A DNA stretch of 64,000 nucleotides, from contig CADBRU010000004.1 of the NCBI GenBank assembly GCA_902797165.1, positions 45,100 through 109,099 of the forward strand, in the 5' to 3' direction. The stretch comes from an uncultured Elusimicrobium sp. (GTDB taxonomy: Bacteria > Elusimicrobiota > Elusimicrobia > Elusimicrobiales > Elusimicrobiaceae). Positions 8,143 to 17,031 of this stretch are shown piece by piece (position 1 is the first letter of the stretch; each line of letters opens with the position of its first letter). The position numbers and the translations under genes were made by a program. Under the pieces are notes generated by a model. The model was not told where the DNA came from. It saw only the letters and a list, made by a program, of their open reading frames with translations, and searched no databases.

Positions 8143-8559
8143 ATGAATCAAAATACTTTTTTCACCGTTACTTCGTATCTTGCCGATAAAACACATATCG
8201 AGCAATCTATTGTCCGTTTTGTGATTATCGGCGCGGTAAATACGGCCTTTGCTTACGGACTATATGCCCTGTTTATCTTTTTGGGTATGTATGATTATGT
8301 GGCAGTATTTTGTTCTACGTTAATAGGTATTTTCTTTAGTTTTAAAACATTTGGTGCGTTTGTGTTTGAAAATACGAATAATCGTCGTATTTTCCGCTTT
8401 TTTGCGGTGTATATACTGGGGTATTTCTTAAATGTTTTGATTCTGCGTTTGTTTTGTTTTTATGTATGGAACAATTTATACATAGCGGGACTGGTGAGTT
8501 CACTTTGTGTGGCTCTATTTAGTTTCGTAGCAAATAAACGGTGGGTTTATAAGAAATAA
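8143..8559 (+). CDS. GtrA-family membrane protein
   Basis: This 138-residue protein has four predicted transmembrane helices, an N-terminal RFVIIGAVNTAFAYGLY block and the C-terminal ANKRWVYKK, both typical of GtrA/PF04138. Family members help move undecaprenyl-linked sugars across the inner membrane or support cell-wall glycan modification; the substrate here is unknown. The ATG at 8143 is chosen because the upstream in-frame ATG at 8101 is followed at once by the hairpin at 8103-8122 and has no ribosome-binding site. No partner glycosyltransferase lies next to it. Confidence 0.8.
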   Translation: MNQNTFFTVTSYLADKTHIEQSIVRFVIIGAVNTAFAYGLYALFIFLGMYDYVAVFCSTLIGIFFSFKTFGAFVFENTNNRRIFRFFAVYILGYFLNVLILRLFCFYVWNNLYIAGLVSSLCVALFSFVANKRWVYKK

Positions 8560-8595
8560 TTGTATTGCATTAATCAGGCAATACAATCGTTTTTT
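8559..8595 (+). terminator. Terminator of the GtrA gene, overlapping the end of the HD-domain gene
   Basis: ATTGTATTGC (8559-8568) pairs with GCAATACAAT (8578-8587), 9-nt loop, followed by TTTTTT at 8590-8595. The stem contains the stop codon of the converging HD-domain gene. Confidence 0.75.
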
Positions 8596-9148
8596 CCGTT
8601 GCGCGCATGGCTTGTAAAGTGGTATCTAATAATCTATCCAATTCCCATCCGAGCATTTCCGCACCCTGTTTGATTACTTCACGGGAGCAACCGGCCGCAA
8701 ATTTTTTATCTTTAAATTTTTTCTTGAGGCTGGCCAGTTCCATATCTTGGGTACTTTTAGACGGGCGCATGCGGGCAGCTGCTCCGATCAGACCGGTTAA
8801 TTCATCTACCGCGAAAAGCACTTTTTCCATTTCGTGTTCGGGTTTGATATCTACGCACATTCCGTATCCGTGAGAGCATATGGCGTGTACTAGTTCCGGT
8901 TCGGCTTGGATTTCTGCGAGTAGTTCGGGTGCTTTTTTACAATGTTGCGTCGGGTATTTTTCAAAATCTACATCGTGTAGCAGCCCGCATAAAGCCCAAA
9001 AATCTTTTTCGGCACTATAACCTAACTGTTCTGCTAAATATCCCATAACGGCTTCTACGGTAAGGGCATGAATTAGATGAAAAGGTTCTTGATTGTATTT
9101 TTTAACTAAATCCCAGGCTTGAATCCGGTTTACTTTTGTACTTGGCAT
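8570..9148 (-). CDS. HD-domain hydrolase
   Basis: This 192-residue protein has an HD-type metal site: FHLIHALTVEAVM (first His), CGLLHDVDFEKYP (His-Asp pair) and VHAICSHGYG. The layout resembles small HDIG proteins that act as nucleotide or phosphodiester hydrolases, but the substrate is unknown. The start at 9148 has a GAGAGGG ribosome-binding site 8 nt upstream. A longer frame reading from further upstream would run through the terminator of the DUF805 gene and is rejected. It follows the DUF805 gene but is separated from it by that terminator. Confidence 0.75.
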   Translation of the reverse strand: MPSTKVNRIQAWDLVKKYNQEPFHLIHALTVEAVMGYLAEQLGYSAEKDFWALCGLLHDVDFEKYPTQHCKKAPELLAEIQAEPELVHAICSHGYGMCVDIKPEHEMEKVLFAVDELTGLIGAAARMRPSKSTQDMELASLKKKFKDKKFAAGCSREVIKQGAEMLGWELDRLLDTTLQAMRATEKTIVLPD

Positions 9149-9174
9149 AAATTTTTCCCTCTCTTTAGACATAA

Positions 9175-9198
9175 AAACGCCCGCCGAAGCGGGCGTTT
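9175..9198 (-). terminator. Terminator of the DUF805 gene
   Basis: Perfect 10-bp stem AAACGCCCGC (9175-9184) / GCGGGCGTTT (9189-9198) with CGAA loop; on the minus strand it is followed by a T-run (TTTTTAT). Confidence 0.85.
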
Positions 9199-9207
9199 GA
9201 AATAAAT

Positions 9208-9540
9208 TTATCTCTTGCTGGGCATTAAAAAGAATATTAATAAGACGATCCCGCCGAGAAACGGTACGAGATAAATAAGCAACCACCAAGCACTATGTCC
9301 GGCATCATGTAAGCGGCGTGCACCGATGGCAAGACCCGGTAATAATAATGCTAAGGCGTAGATGTAATAGACCACGGTAAAAATACTACCGATGGTTCCT
9401 TGCATGGAACTCAAAATACCGATTACTAAACCAATGATGAAGTTCCATAAAACGAACAACCAGAACTCTTGGCGGGTGGCTCGTCCAGCGAAGTCCACGT
9501 AGTGATTCTTGATCACATCCAAAAAATACGTATTGAACAT
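9208..9540 (-). CDS. DUF805 (YhaH-like) inner-membrane protein
   Basis: This 110-residue protein has four hydrophobic segments and the family hallmarks YVDFAGRATRQEFW near the N-terminus and PGLAIGARRLHDAGHS before the third helix. DUF805 proteins are widespread small inner-membrane proteins of unknown function. The ATG at 9540 is preceded at a normal distance by AAGGAGG; a GTG nine nt further upstream sits only two nt after that site and is less likely. It is a single gene with its own terminator. Confidence 0.88.
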   Translation of the reverse strand: MFNTYFLDVIKNHYVDFAGRATRQEFWLFVLWNFIIGLVIGILSSMQGTIGSIFTVVYYIYALALLLPGLAIGARRLHDAGHSAWWLLIYLVPFLGGIVLLIFFLMPSKR

Positions 9541-9582
9541 CTCTTTCACTCCTCCTTTAAAATATCCTACCTAGATACTATA

Positions 9583-10518
9583 TCATTTTTTAGACAAAGA
9601 TTTACGTGTTTTATATAAGAAATCGATTGTTTCAAAAACCGCTAAAAAGCAAATTCTTCTGCTAGATGAAGATAAACTTGTTTTTTCCGAAATCTCCTTG
9701 CCCGGGTGAATAAAATTACGTTGCGCGCGTGCACTGTGGCATAATTTTAGAGTAGTGGCCGGCAATAATTGTTTTTGTTCGCAAATTTGTATCATTTCGT
9801 GTAGATTTAAAGTAAATACGGATTTTTTTTGTGAATTAACAGAAATATACTTGATATGCAAATTTTCAAATAGATACATAGACAGTAACATTTCTAATAA
9901 AGAACCGGCCAGTACGACAACAGATCGATTATGATTGAATAAATAATTAAGTACCATTTCATCAAAGGTACTCTTAACCAAATGGCGGTATTTGCGAGGA
10001 ATAGATTGCAATTTTTTAAGTTGGGTATAATACCCGATTTGTTGTAATTTCTGCGCAGTAACAGAGTCAAAAGTTTCTTTCCAATAAGCAGGCAATTGCC
10101 TACTGTGGGCCAATGTATTTCTATTTGATTTACGAGCATGTTTGCTCAGAGAAACTAAAGACGTATAAACAGGTAAATTAGTTTTTTGGCGTATTTGCAC
10201 GGCTTGCATTAATTTTTTAACTTCCGGATTCTCGGGATCTTTTTGATGTAAATAATGAGCAATTTCGGCCGCTTGGCTGATTTGTCCGGTAGATAAAAAT
10301 GCTTGGATTAACGCAGAATGAAATAATTTGTTGTGATCTTTTTCTTCCGCGTATAAAGATAAAAGATGATAGACTTCAATGAGTTGGGTATGTTTTCCTT
10401 GTAAACTTAAATCTAAATAAAGCCGCTCCAGTAAATTAGAAAACGGTTGCCGATTTAATAAACGGAGTTTAATTTCATCGGTAGATTTTTGAATTTGTTT
10501 GTTTGATATCTGCGTCAT
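9583..10518 (-). CDS. TPR-like protein with a HEPN-like C-terminal domain
   Basis: This 311-residue protein has no recognised family name. The N-terminal ~110 residues are helical with TPR-like spacing (LLSLYAEEKDHNKLFHSALIQAFLSTGQISQAAEIAHYL). A basic linker follows. The last ~140 residues form a helical domain ending in SARAQRNFIHPGKEIS, close to the RNxxxH/Rx4-6H motif of HEPN ribonuclease or nucleotide-binding domains. HEPN proteins often take part in stress response, toxin-antitoxin or anti-phage systems; no partner gene is adjacent. No Shine-Dalgarno; TACCAT lies 6 nt before the ATG, suggesting a leaderless mRNA. Confidence 0.55.
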   Translation of the reverse strand: MTQISNKQIQKSTDEIKLRLLNRQPFSNLLERLYLDLSLQGKHTQLIEVYHLLSLYAEEKDHNKLFHSALIQAFLSTGQISQAAEIAHYLHQKDPENPEVKKLMQAVQIRQKTNLPVYTSLVSLSKHARKSNRNTLAHSRQLPAYWKETFDSVTAQKLQQIGYYTQLKKLQSIPRKYRHLVKSTFDEMVLNYLFNHNRSVVVLAGSLLEMLLSMYLFENLHIKYISVNSQKKSVFTLNLHEMIQICEQKQLLPATTLKLCHSARAQRNFIHPGKEISEKTSLSSSSRRICFLAVFETIDFLYKTRKSLSKK

Positions 10519-10597
10519 AGTAGTATGGTAGCAAATCTAAGAGGTAAGCGGAAAAAAAGAATACAGAAGCAGTGTAGAAAAGATACAATCTAAAAAT

Positions 10598-11947
10598 ATG
10601 GAAAATACAAATAATTCAAAAAATAAAACTTCACTGAAGGAAGAATTAAAAACCATTTTTTCTTCTTCACGCGCGTTTTGGCTTGTCAACTTAGTCAATT
10701 TCGGTGACGGCATTGCTTATTTCGGGATGCTGACACTGCTTACGCTGTTTTTAGGCGGCTCTGTGGGAATGAGTGATAAAATGACGGGCATCAGCGTTTC
10801 CACCTTTACCGGCTTAGTGACGCTTTTCATTTTCGGGGGCGGCTTTGTATCCGATAAATACGGAGTGCGTAAGGCGTTGGGTATATCACTTGTTTTATTA
10901 TTTGTCGGACGTATTTTGCTTAGTTGCGCAGCTTTGCCTGTGGAAGCGGGATTAACGGCCGTTGGGTATATCATGGCGTGGGGCGGTTTATTAATTATTG
11001 CCATGGGGTCGGGTATTTTACAACCGGCTTTGTATGCGGGAGCCAAAGAATATACTAATCCCAATGTATCGGCCATTGCCTTTAGTTTTATTTACGCATT
11101 TATGAATTTGGGAAGTGTTTGCCAAGATTTTATTTCCCCCTTTATTCGCACCGATGAATTATTTATCGGCAATATACATGGCTTAGGGTGGGGCATTATG
11201 GGTGTATTTTTAGTATGCACTGCTCTGACGGGACTTATGTTATTTATCCATTTAACTTTATTTACCAAAAAAGTGGAAGAAGAATGCAGAACGGCCCCTC
11301 CTATTAAAAATAAGACGTGGAAAGAGCGCTGGAACGAGATGCCGCTTAAAGATATGCGGCTGCTTTGCTTTATCTTTTTATTAATTCCGGTGCGGGCACT
11401 TTTTGCACATCAATTCCTTACGATTCCCGACTACGTATTTCGTGTATTTTCTGCGGAAGTAGCGGCAAAATTCGAATGGATTAACGGCATTAATCCGTTT
11501 ATTATTGTGATTTTTGCACCGCTGATTACCATGTTTACCCGTAAAGTAAGTGTTTATACCATGTTACTATGGGGTACGGCTCTTTCCGCGGCAACTACTT
11601 TTTTACTTGTAAGCAATCATCCCAGCGTAATGATTTTAATTACGTATGTGGTAATTTTCTCTCTGGGAGAGGCCATGTGGTGTTCGCGTTTTTATGAATA
11701 CATCTCCGATTTAGCCCCCGTAGGCCAAGTGGGTGCTTATATGGGACTGGCCAATTTGCCGTGGTTTTTGGCCAAATTCACCACGGGTTTATATTCGGGT
11801 TCCATGTTGGCGCATTTTGTACCGAAAACCGGCCCACAAAACCCGGGGATGATGTGGTTGATTTACGGGCTGATAGCATGTATTACCCCTATCGGTTTAC
11901 TGCTTACCAAGAAATGGTTGGAAAATCGTCCCGAGAAAGTTTCATAA
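10598..11947 (+). CDS. MFS transporter, POT/peptide-transporter-like
   Basis: This 449-residue protein has about 12 transmembrane helices. The N-terminal FWLVNLVNFGDGIAYFGM and the following GFVSDKYGVRKAL (MFS A-motif) resemble proton-coupled oligopeptide (POT) transporters, though the canonical ExxERFxYY helix-1 motif is not seen: the equivalent stretch reads FGDGIAYFG. Substrate therefore stays open. Start context lacks a Shine-Dalgarno; TACAAT ends 8 nt before the ATG. Divergent from the TPR/HEPN-like gene, so the two promoters share about 80 bp. Ends at a bidirectional terminator. Confidence 0.75.
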   Translation: MENTNNSKNKTSLKEELKTIFSSSRAFWLVNLVNFGDGIAYFGMLTLLTLFLGGSVGMSDKMTGISVSTFTGLVTLFIFGGGFVSDKYGVRKALGISLVLLFVGRILLSCAALPVEAGLTAVGYIMAWGGLLIIAMGSGILQPALYAGAKEYTNPNVSAIAFSFIYAFMNLGSVCQDFISPFIRTDELFIGNIHGLGWGIMGVFLVCTALTGLMLFIHLTLFTKKVEEECRTAPPIKNKTWKERWNEMPLKDMRLLCFIFLLIPVRALFAHQFLTIPDYVFRVFSAEVAAKFEWINGINPFIIVIFAPLITMFTRKVSVYTMLLWGTALSAATTFLLVSNHPSVMILITYVVIFSLGEAMWCSRFYEYISDLAPVGQVGAYMGLANLPWFLAKFTTGLYSGSMLAHFVPKTGPQNPGMMWLIYGLIACITPIGLLLTKKWLENRPEKVS

Positions 11948-11948
11948 T

Positions 11949-11979
11949 AAAAAACTCCCTTGAAAAAGGGAGTTTTTTT
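11949..11979. terminator. Bidirectional terminator
   Basis: AAAACTCCCTT pairs with AAGGGAGTTTT around a short A-rich loop, T-run at 11973-11979 and A-run at the other side. Serves the transporter gene and the converging guaC. Confidence 0.8.
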
Positions 11980-11994
11980 AGCAGTAATTTTCTT

Positions 11995-13101
11995 CTATGC
12001 TTCGTTTCCGAAAATGGTATTTAATTGACGGTTCACGCGATAAAAGGAAGAACATTTCGGCATGTCTTTTAGGCGTTTGGCACCGATGTATGTCATACAA
12101 CTGCGAATACCGCCCAAAATGGCCAGTAAGGTCGGCTCAATAGGCCCGCGGAAAGGTAATTCCACTAATTTACCTTCACTGGCGCGATATTTCTTAAGTC
12201 CGCCGTAGTGGCGTTCTTGTGCATAGGCGGAACTCATACCGTAAAACTGCTTGTATTGCTTTTGTGTCAACAGCATTTCACAGTGTTTATCATCTACACA
12301 TTTGACTTCACCGGTTTGGAACATTTTAGTTGTCATATCTCCGCCGCTTTCGGTATGACCGGCCAACATGCCGCCGAGCATTACAAAGTCAGCACCCGCA
12401 CACAAACTTTTGCACACGTCCCCCGGAACCGTACATCCGCCGTCAGCGCAAATCATGCCCCCCACTCCGTGGGCAGAATCGGCACATTCTATAACGGTGG
12501 AAAATTGCGGACGGCCTACGCCGGTTAATTTACGGGTAGTGCATACCGATCCGGGTCCGATACCTACTTTAACAATATCAACTCCGTTTAAGATTAAATC
12601 TTCGCACATATCACCCGTTACCACATTCCCAGCCAAGATTAAGGCCTTGGGATAGGCAGCGCGTGTCTTTTTTACAAAATTAATCAAATAGGGAGAATAC
12701 CCGTTGGCTACGTCGATACAAATATTGCTGACTAATTTTGTTTTTAAAATTTGTGTCATCTTTTCATAATCTGCATCAGACACGCCGGTGCTGATAAAAA
12801 TTAAATCATTAGATCCGTATTCTTTTTTGTTTTTTCGCAAAAAACGAATAATTTCTTCGGTTTTATAATGTTTATGAAGTGCGCAAAATAAATGTTGTTG
12901 CTGCATGGCGCGCGCAATTTCAAAAGTACCGGTGGTAAACATGTTGGAGGCTATGATTCCGGTAGCCTTAATGGTCCTCGGACACCATTTGAAATTGTAG
13001 GTACGCAAAACATCTACATCCGCCCGAGAGGTTAACTGCGAGCGTTTGGGTCTTAAAAGTACATCGCAATAATCTAATTGAATGTCATCGTAAATTCTCA
13101 T
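11995..13101 (-). CDS. guaC: GMP reductase
   Basis: This 368-residue enzyme of the IMPDH/GMPR family reduces GMP to IMP with NADPH, returning guanine nucleotides to the purine pool. The sequence tracks E. coli GuaC closely: N-terminal MRIYDDIQLDYCDVLLRPKRS, FISTGVSDADYEK, CIDVANGYS, AGNVVTG, catalytic loop GIGPGSVCTTR with Cys187, and RAAEG-equivalent RASEGK. No CBS domains, which separates it from IMP dehydrogenase. About 20 extra residues lie in the flap region (near 250-275) compared with E. coli (347). It follows the CofE-like gene by 30 nt and is probably co-transcribed. Confidence 0.93.
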   Translation of the reverse strand: MRIYDDIQLDYCDVLLRPKRSQLTSRADVDVLRTYNFKWCPRTIKATGIIASNMFTTGTFEIARAMQQQHLFCALHKHYKTEEIIRFLRKNKKEYGSNDLIFISTGVSDADYEKMTQILKTKLVSNICIDVANGYSPYLINFVKKTRAAYPKALILAGNVVTGDMCEDLILNGVDIVKVGIGPGSVCTTRKLTGVGRPQFSTVIECADSAHGVGGMICADGGCTVPGDVCKSLCAGADFVMLGGMLAGHTESGGDMTTKMFQTGEVKCVDDKHCEMLLTQKQYKQFYGMSSAYAQERHYGGLKKYRASEGKLVELPFRGPIEPTLLAILGGIRSCMTYIGAKRLKDMPKCSSFYRVNRQLNTIFGNEA

Positions 13102-13131
13102 ATTTTCTCACCGTGTAATTAATTTGCACCG

Positions 13132-14181
13132 TTATTTTTCGGTTGCATAATTTTTGAAATATCCCTTTACGTAAATAATAGGGGTACCTTTGTCTCCGGA
13201 ACCCGAAGTTAAGTCCATTAAAGAGCCTAATAAATCGGTTAATCTGCGCGGTGTGGTGCCCTGAGAGGACATGTTCCCTTTGAGGTTAGCATTTTTATTG
13301 GCTATTTCTTCTTTGATGGCTTTATTTAATTCTTCTCCGTTCAAATTCTTAAATTTTTCGTCCGCCAAATTTTTGAGTTTCAATTCATTGGGTGTACCCT
13401 TCAAACCTTTGGTATAAGCGGGACTTACCACCGGGTCGGCAAATTCCCAAATACCGCCCACCGGATCTTTAAAACAACCATCCCCGTACACCATTACTTC
13501 TATCGTTTTACCGGTTTTGGATCTAATATTCTGTTGGATGGTATCAATCAGCCGGGTAGAATAGTCTTTGCCCGGAAATAATTTTAATTTTTCTTCACTT
13601 GCTTTATTCGATCCCAGTAAGCCGTACTGGCATTTTTCCTTGCAAAAATCAGTTAACGTAAACCAACCTTTATTTACTTGAGTAAGGTGCAATCTACAAT
13701 CTACCGATTTGGTTTTTTCATCCATAACGGTTTCTTGCTGGACAATAAGGCATTTTTTCCCCTCTTTTTCTACAATTTCCTTGTAGTAGGCATCATAATC
13801 TAAACCGGTAAAAGGGTGATTCTTCAAAACATTTCCGACTTCATCTACTGAAGGCATGTAAAGGATAATTTGAGATTTGACTGCCCGTGCAAATGCTTTT
13901 AAAATCATGGCAAAACGGTTGCGGGAATAAATAGGACAATAGAGATATATTTTTTCGGGATTTCCCAGTACTTTTTGAATGTCTGCGGCTATTTCGTCCA
14001 CCGTTACGTAATTTCCTTGTGCTCTAGCAACCACCGACTCCGTAATTCCGACAATGTCTCTGTCTTCAATGTTATCAATGGCATTTAATACTGTATCGGT
14101 AACGATTTTAGATAAGTCATCACCTTCTCGGATGATAGGTGCGATAAGTCCTGTTGAAGTTACTCCGTATTTTTTATTCAT
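13132..14181 (-). CDS. CofE-like amide ligase (F420-0:gamma-glutamyl ligase family)
   Basis: This 349-residue protein has the PF01996 fold signature: [14 protein letters not shown] near the N-terminus, [18 protein letters not shown], and a late [20 protein letters not shown] block. Genuine CofE adds glutamates to coenzyme F420-0. No other F420 gene is in the window and F420 is not expected in this lineage, so it more likely makes a related amide bond on an unknown substrate, as supposed for homologs in other gut bacteria. The C-terminal third has a Lys/Asn-rich helical insert. It sits 30 nt upstream of guaC. Confidence 0.7.
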   Translation of the reverse strand: MNKKYGVTSTGLIAPIIREGDDLSKIVTDTVLNAIDNIEDRDIVGITESVVARAQGNYVTVDEIAADIQKVLGNPEKIYLYCPIYSRNRFAMILKAFARAVKSQIILYMPSVDEVGNVLKNHPFTGLDYDAYYKEIVEKEGKKCLIVQQETVMDEKTKSVDCRLHLTQVNKGWFTLTDFCKEKCQYGLLGSNKASEEKLKLFPGKDYSTRLIDTIQQNIRSKTGKTIEVMVYGDGCFKDPVGGIWEFADPVVSPAYTKGLKGTPNELKLKNLADEKFKNLNGEELNKAIKEEIANKNANLKGNMSSQGTTPRRLTDLLGSLMDLTSGSGDKGTPIIYVKGYFKNYATEK

Positions 14182-14240
14182 GTTTTATCCCTTTTAACTA
14201 ATAAATAATCTATTTAAAAACAGCGTCAGTACAGTAAAAT

Positions 14241-14312
14241 TACCCCCATTCAGAATCGAACTGAAATCCCCTGCTTAGAAGGCAGGTGCTCTATCCATTG
14301 AGCTATGGGGGC
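14241..14312 (-). tRNA. tRNA-Arg (anticodon UCU)
   Basis: On the minus strand a 72-nt cloverleaf: acceptor GCCCCCA / TGGGGGT, D-stem GCTC/GAGC, anticodon stem CCTGC/GCAGG with loop CTTCTAA (anticodon TCT), T-arm TTCAG-TTCGATT-CTGAA, discriminator A at 14241. The 3' CCA is not encoded. It lies upstream of the CofE-like gene. Confidence 0.93.
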
Positions 14313-14418
14313 CTTTTTTGAATTTGTATAGAACTATGGTATTTCTATCTGAAGTACCTTTAATATTGTAGCAAAATTAAGGTTTGCTATCTAGTAAAAA
14401 TTATTCCAAAAGAGCCGT

Positions 14419-15681
14419 CTAGTCGATATTCTTTTTTGTGCCGTCAAAACCGGTCTCTTTTAGGACTTTTTTGTCTGCTTTGGATAAATCGGCGCTCGGT
14501 ACCAAATTGGCCAATTGTTGCGCAGTATATAAAATACCGGTTTGTGTGGTTTCCCCGACTAGAGAAATAGATTGGTCATAACTATCGTTGGCATTTTGTA
14601 AATGTTTACCGACTTGTTTGTATTGGCTGATAAAACGCCCTAAATCCAGTACTACTTTTTCTGCCAGATTTTTAATTTCTTCGTTGGATTGTTGTACCGT
14701 ATAGTTGGTCCATAAAGCATCTATGATTTGCAAGGTGCTGATCAAAGTGGGCGTGCTGACAAGCGCAATGTTTTTCTCATGGGCTAATTGAATAATAGAT
14801 GAATCTGCCGCAATGGCGGTGCTTAAAGCAGCCTCCGGATTCACAAACATAAGCACTAAACTGACGGGGTCCTCCGGCATATCTGCGTGAATAGAAGTAT
14901 AAAATTTTTTCAGTCCGGAGCGGTATTTTTTGGTAAATAATTTGTTGATGGTTTCCTTAATATTGGAAACGTGACTCTGCAGCAAGTCATGGGCTTGTTT
15001 GGGGTCTTTGCATTGCATATACTCAAAATATTTATCCCACACGGTTTTTGCATCAATGATAACGGCTTGTCCGTTGGGTAACAGTACAATAAAATCGGGC
15101 CGTTTATCTTCTTCATCTACCACTTGTTGGAAAAATTGTTGCCCTTCGCGCAGGCCCATGTCGGTAAGTAATTGGCGCAGGGCTTCTTCCCCCCATTCTC
15201 CGCGACTTTGCGGTTTATGTAACAAAGCATGGACGAAGTCATCGGTAATTTTTTTGATTTCTCCGTTGGCTTCTACCACGCGTGAAATTTGATTGGCTAA
15301 ATTGGTTTTATCTTGCGCTTGCCGCACGGAAAAATCTTCTAATTGTTTGTTGAGGGGTTGCAATAAGTGATTAATTTCCGTACGATTTATTTCTTTTTGT
15401 TGATTAAAAATCTTATTGGCTGCATTTTCGAATTGTACTTCGCAAGATTTAATCAAATTGACTTGATCTTCTTTAAGTTGTGCTTTCTCTTGCTCCAAAA
15501 TTTCTTTTTGTATTTTATAAGACTCTAACTGTTTGGTTAATTCTTGAATTTCGCGCCACATGGCTTCTTGTTTTTCCATGGAAAGTGGCGTGTTTTTATC
15601 TCGCAAGGTATGCACAATTACCCAACCGGTAATTGCAAGTAAAATAATGCTGACTGATAAATAAATAATAAATTGGGTCAT
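14419..15681 (-). CDS. rmuC: DNA recombination protein RmuC
   Basis: This 420-residue protein has an N-terminal transmembrane helix (residues 5-25), a long coiled coil (35-130), and the RmuC nuclease-like domain with QSRGEWGEEALRQLL, RPDFIVLLPNGQAVIIDAKT (a PD-(D/E)xK-like core) and MFVNPEAALSTA. RmuC limits inversions between short inverted repeats; its exact activity is not settled. The ribosome-binding site is GGGGGAGA (minus strand, 15691-15684), which perfectly complements eight bases of the candidate small RNA at 22378-22385. Divergent from the RecB-like nuclease gene. Confidence 0.9.
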   Translation of the reverse strand: MTQFIIYLSVSIILLAITGWVIVHTLRDKNTPLSMEKQEAMWREIQELTKQLESYKIQKEILEQEKAQLKEDQVNLIKSCEVQFENAANKIFNQQKEINRTEINHLLQPLNKQLEDFSVRQAQDKTNLANQISRVVEANGEIKKITDDFVHALLHKPQSRGEWGEEALRQLLTDMGLREGQQFFQQVVDEEDKRPDFIVLLPNGQAVIIDAKTVWDKYFEYMQCKDPKQAHDLLQSHVSNIKETINKLFTKKYRSGLKKFYTSIHADMPEDPVSLVLMFVNPEAALSTAIAADSSIIQLAHEKNIALVSTPTLISTLQIIDALWTNYTVQQSNEEIKNLAEKVVLDLGRFISQYKQVGKHLQNANDSYDQSISLVGETTQTGILYTAQQLANLVPSADLSKADKKVLKETGFDGTKKNID

Positions 15682-15808
15682 ATTCTCCCCCTTTTAAGAG
15701 TCTATGAGACACATTATACCGTTTTAAAAGGTAAGGTGCAATGTATGTTCGGCTCGATAAATAGGTCGTAAAATGCTACAATAAAACTAATTGTATTTAG
15801 GGAATGTT

Positions 15809-17029
15809 ATGGCCAAAGGACTTTCTTTCTCTTATTCGAAAATGGGCATGTACAAAGAATGCCCGCAAAAATATAAATTCCGTTATGTGCATATGCTGCC
15901 GGAACAGCCCAAATATTATTTTGCATTTGGGTCGGCTATGCACGAAGTGATGGAATATATTTACGATCCGAAAAATCCTATTTTCCCCACCTTACAACAA
16001 GCCTTGGCTTTCTTTAAAAAACATTGGGACGCAACGTCTTTTGATCAAAAGGGTTATGCCTCTATGGAAAAAGAAGCCGCCGGTTTTGAAGAAGGGTGCC
16101 AAATTTTACGTGCTTACTATGATAAATACGGTGCAAATTTAGTCCATCCGCTATCGGTAGAAATGAAAAGTACCTTGGATATGGACGGGCTGAGTTTAAT
16201 CAGTATTTTAGACCGTATCGATTATTTGGGCGACGGGTGCGTTAAAATTTTAGACTATAAAACAGGCAAAACGGTGCAACGTGAGCCTGACCAATTAATG
16301 ATGTATCAAAAGGTAGCGGAAGCCAGCCCGATGGTACTTAAACTGGTGCAAACCATTGACCCGGCCATTAAAACGGTACGTGTAGAGCAAATGAGTTTTT
16401 ACCATTTGCCCACGCAACAGGAATTATTATTCGAACGCAGCAGTGATAAGGAAATGTATGAATTTTGGCAACGGGTATTAGGGGTGGCAGATAATATTCG
16501 TGCGGGTAAATTTGCTCCGGATCCGGATGAAAATAAATGTCGGTGGTGTGATTACCGTAATATTTGTCCGGTGTTTACGGGTAAAGAATATGAAGGCCCC
16601 GGCGGATGGGGTGCTAAAACCGGAACGGGGACGGCCTCGTCGGCAAAACCGACTGTTTCTGCAGTTGCCAAAACCACCGAAGAAATTTTATCAGAGAAAA
16701 TAGACCGCTTGGGCAGTATGCAACAAGAAGAAAAGAAATTAAAAACCGAAATAATGTCTCTGATGAAAGAATTAAAATTTAAACGTCATTTCGGTAGTAA
16801 ATTTGAAGCGGAACTAATCGACACCCAAAAGATTGAATTTAAGGATCAAGAAAAAACCATGGCTTTGTTGCGCCGTTTGCAATTATTGTCCAAAACATTA
16901 GTTCCCACTCAAAGCAGTATCCGCGCTTTGCTGAACGATCCTACCGTGGAGGAACCTGCTAAAAAGCAATTACGTGAGTTGGCGACGGAAAATAATATAT
17001 CTGATTTGGAAATTAAAGAGGTTTCTTGA
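15809..17029 (+). CDS. RecB-family PD-(D/E)XK nuclease with Fe-S cysteines
   Basis: This 406-residue protein starts with LSFSYSKMGMYKECPQKYKFRY, the usual opening of AddB/Cas4-type nuclease domains, then FGSAMHEVME. Catalytic residues are in DRIDYLGDG and ILDYKTGK. Cys18 plus the later CRWCDYRNIC supply the four ligands of a 4Fe-4S cluster as in AddB and Cas4. The last ~110 residues (after a Thr/Ser/Ala linker) form a helical tail of unknown role. It probably processes DNA ends in repair. Start at 15809 is chosen after AGGGA; an upstream TTG is possible. No cas genes are nearby. Two nt separate it from the next gene. Confidence 0.82.
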   Translation: MAKGLSFSYSKMGMYKECPQKYKFRYVHMLPEQPKYYFAFGSAMHEVMEYIYDPKNPIFPTLQQALAFFKKHWDATSFDQKGYASMEKEAAGFEEGCQILRAYYDKYGANLVHPLSVEMKSTLDMDGLSLISILDRIDYLGDGCVKILDYKTGKTVQREPDQLMMYQKVAEASPMVLKLVQTIDPAIKTVRVEQMSFYHLPTQQELLFERSSDKEMYEFWQRVLGVADNIRAGKFAPDPDENKCRWCDYRNICPVFTGKEYEGPGGWGAKTGTGTASSAKPTVSAVAKTTEEILSEKIDRLGSMQQEEKKLKTEIMSLMKELKFKRHFGSKFEAELIDTQKIEFKDQEKTMALLRRLQLLSKTLVPTQSSIRALLNDPTVEEPAKKQLRELATENNISDLEIKEVS

Positions 17030-17031
17030 GT

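Noticed and set aside
11995..13101. IMP dehydrogenase
   Set aside because: Length, lack of CBS domains and whole-length likeness to E. coli GuaC indicate GMP reductase.
15809..17029. RecB-like nuclease as Cas4
   Set aside because: No cas genes or CRISPR array nearby and a long C-terminal tail; a repair nuclease is the simpler call.
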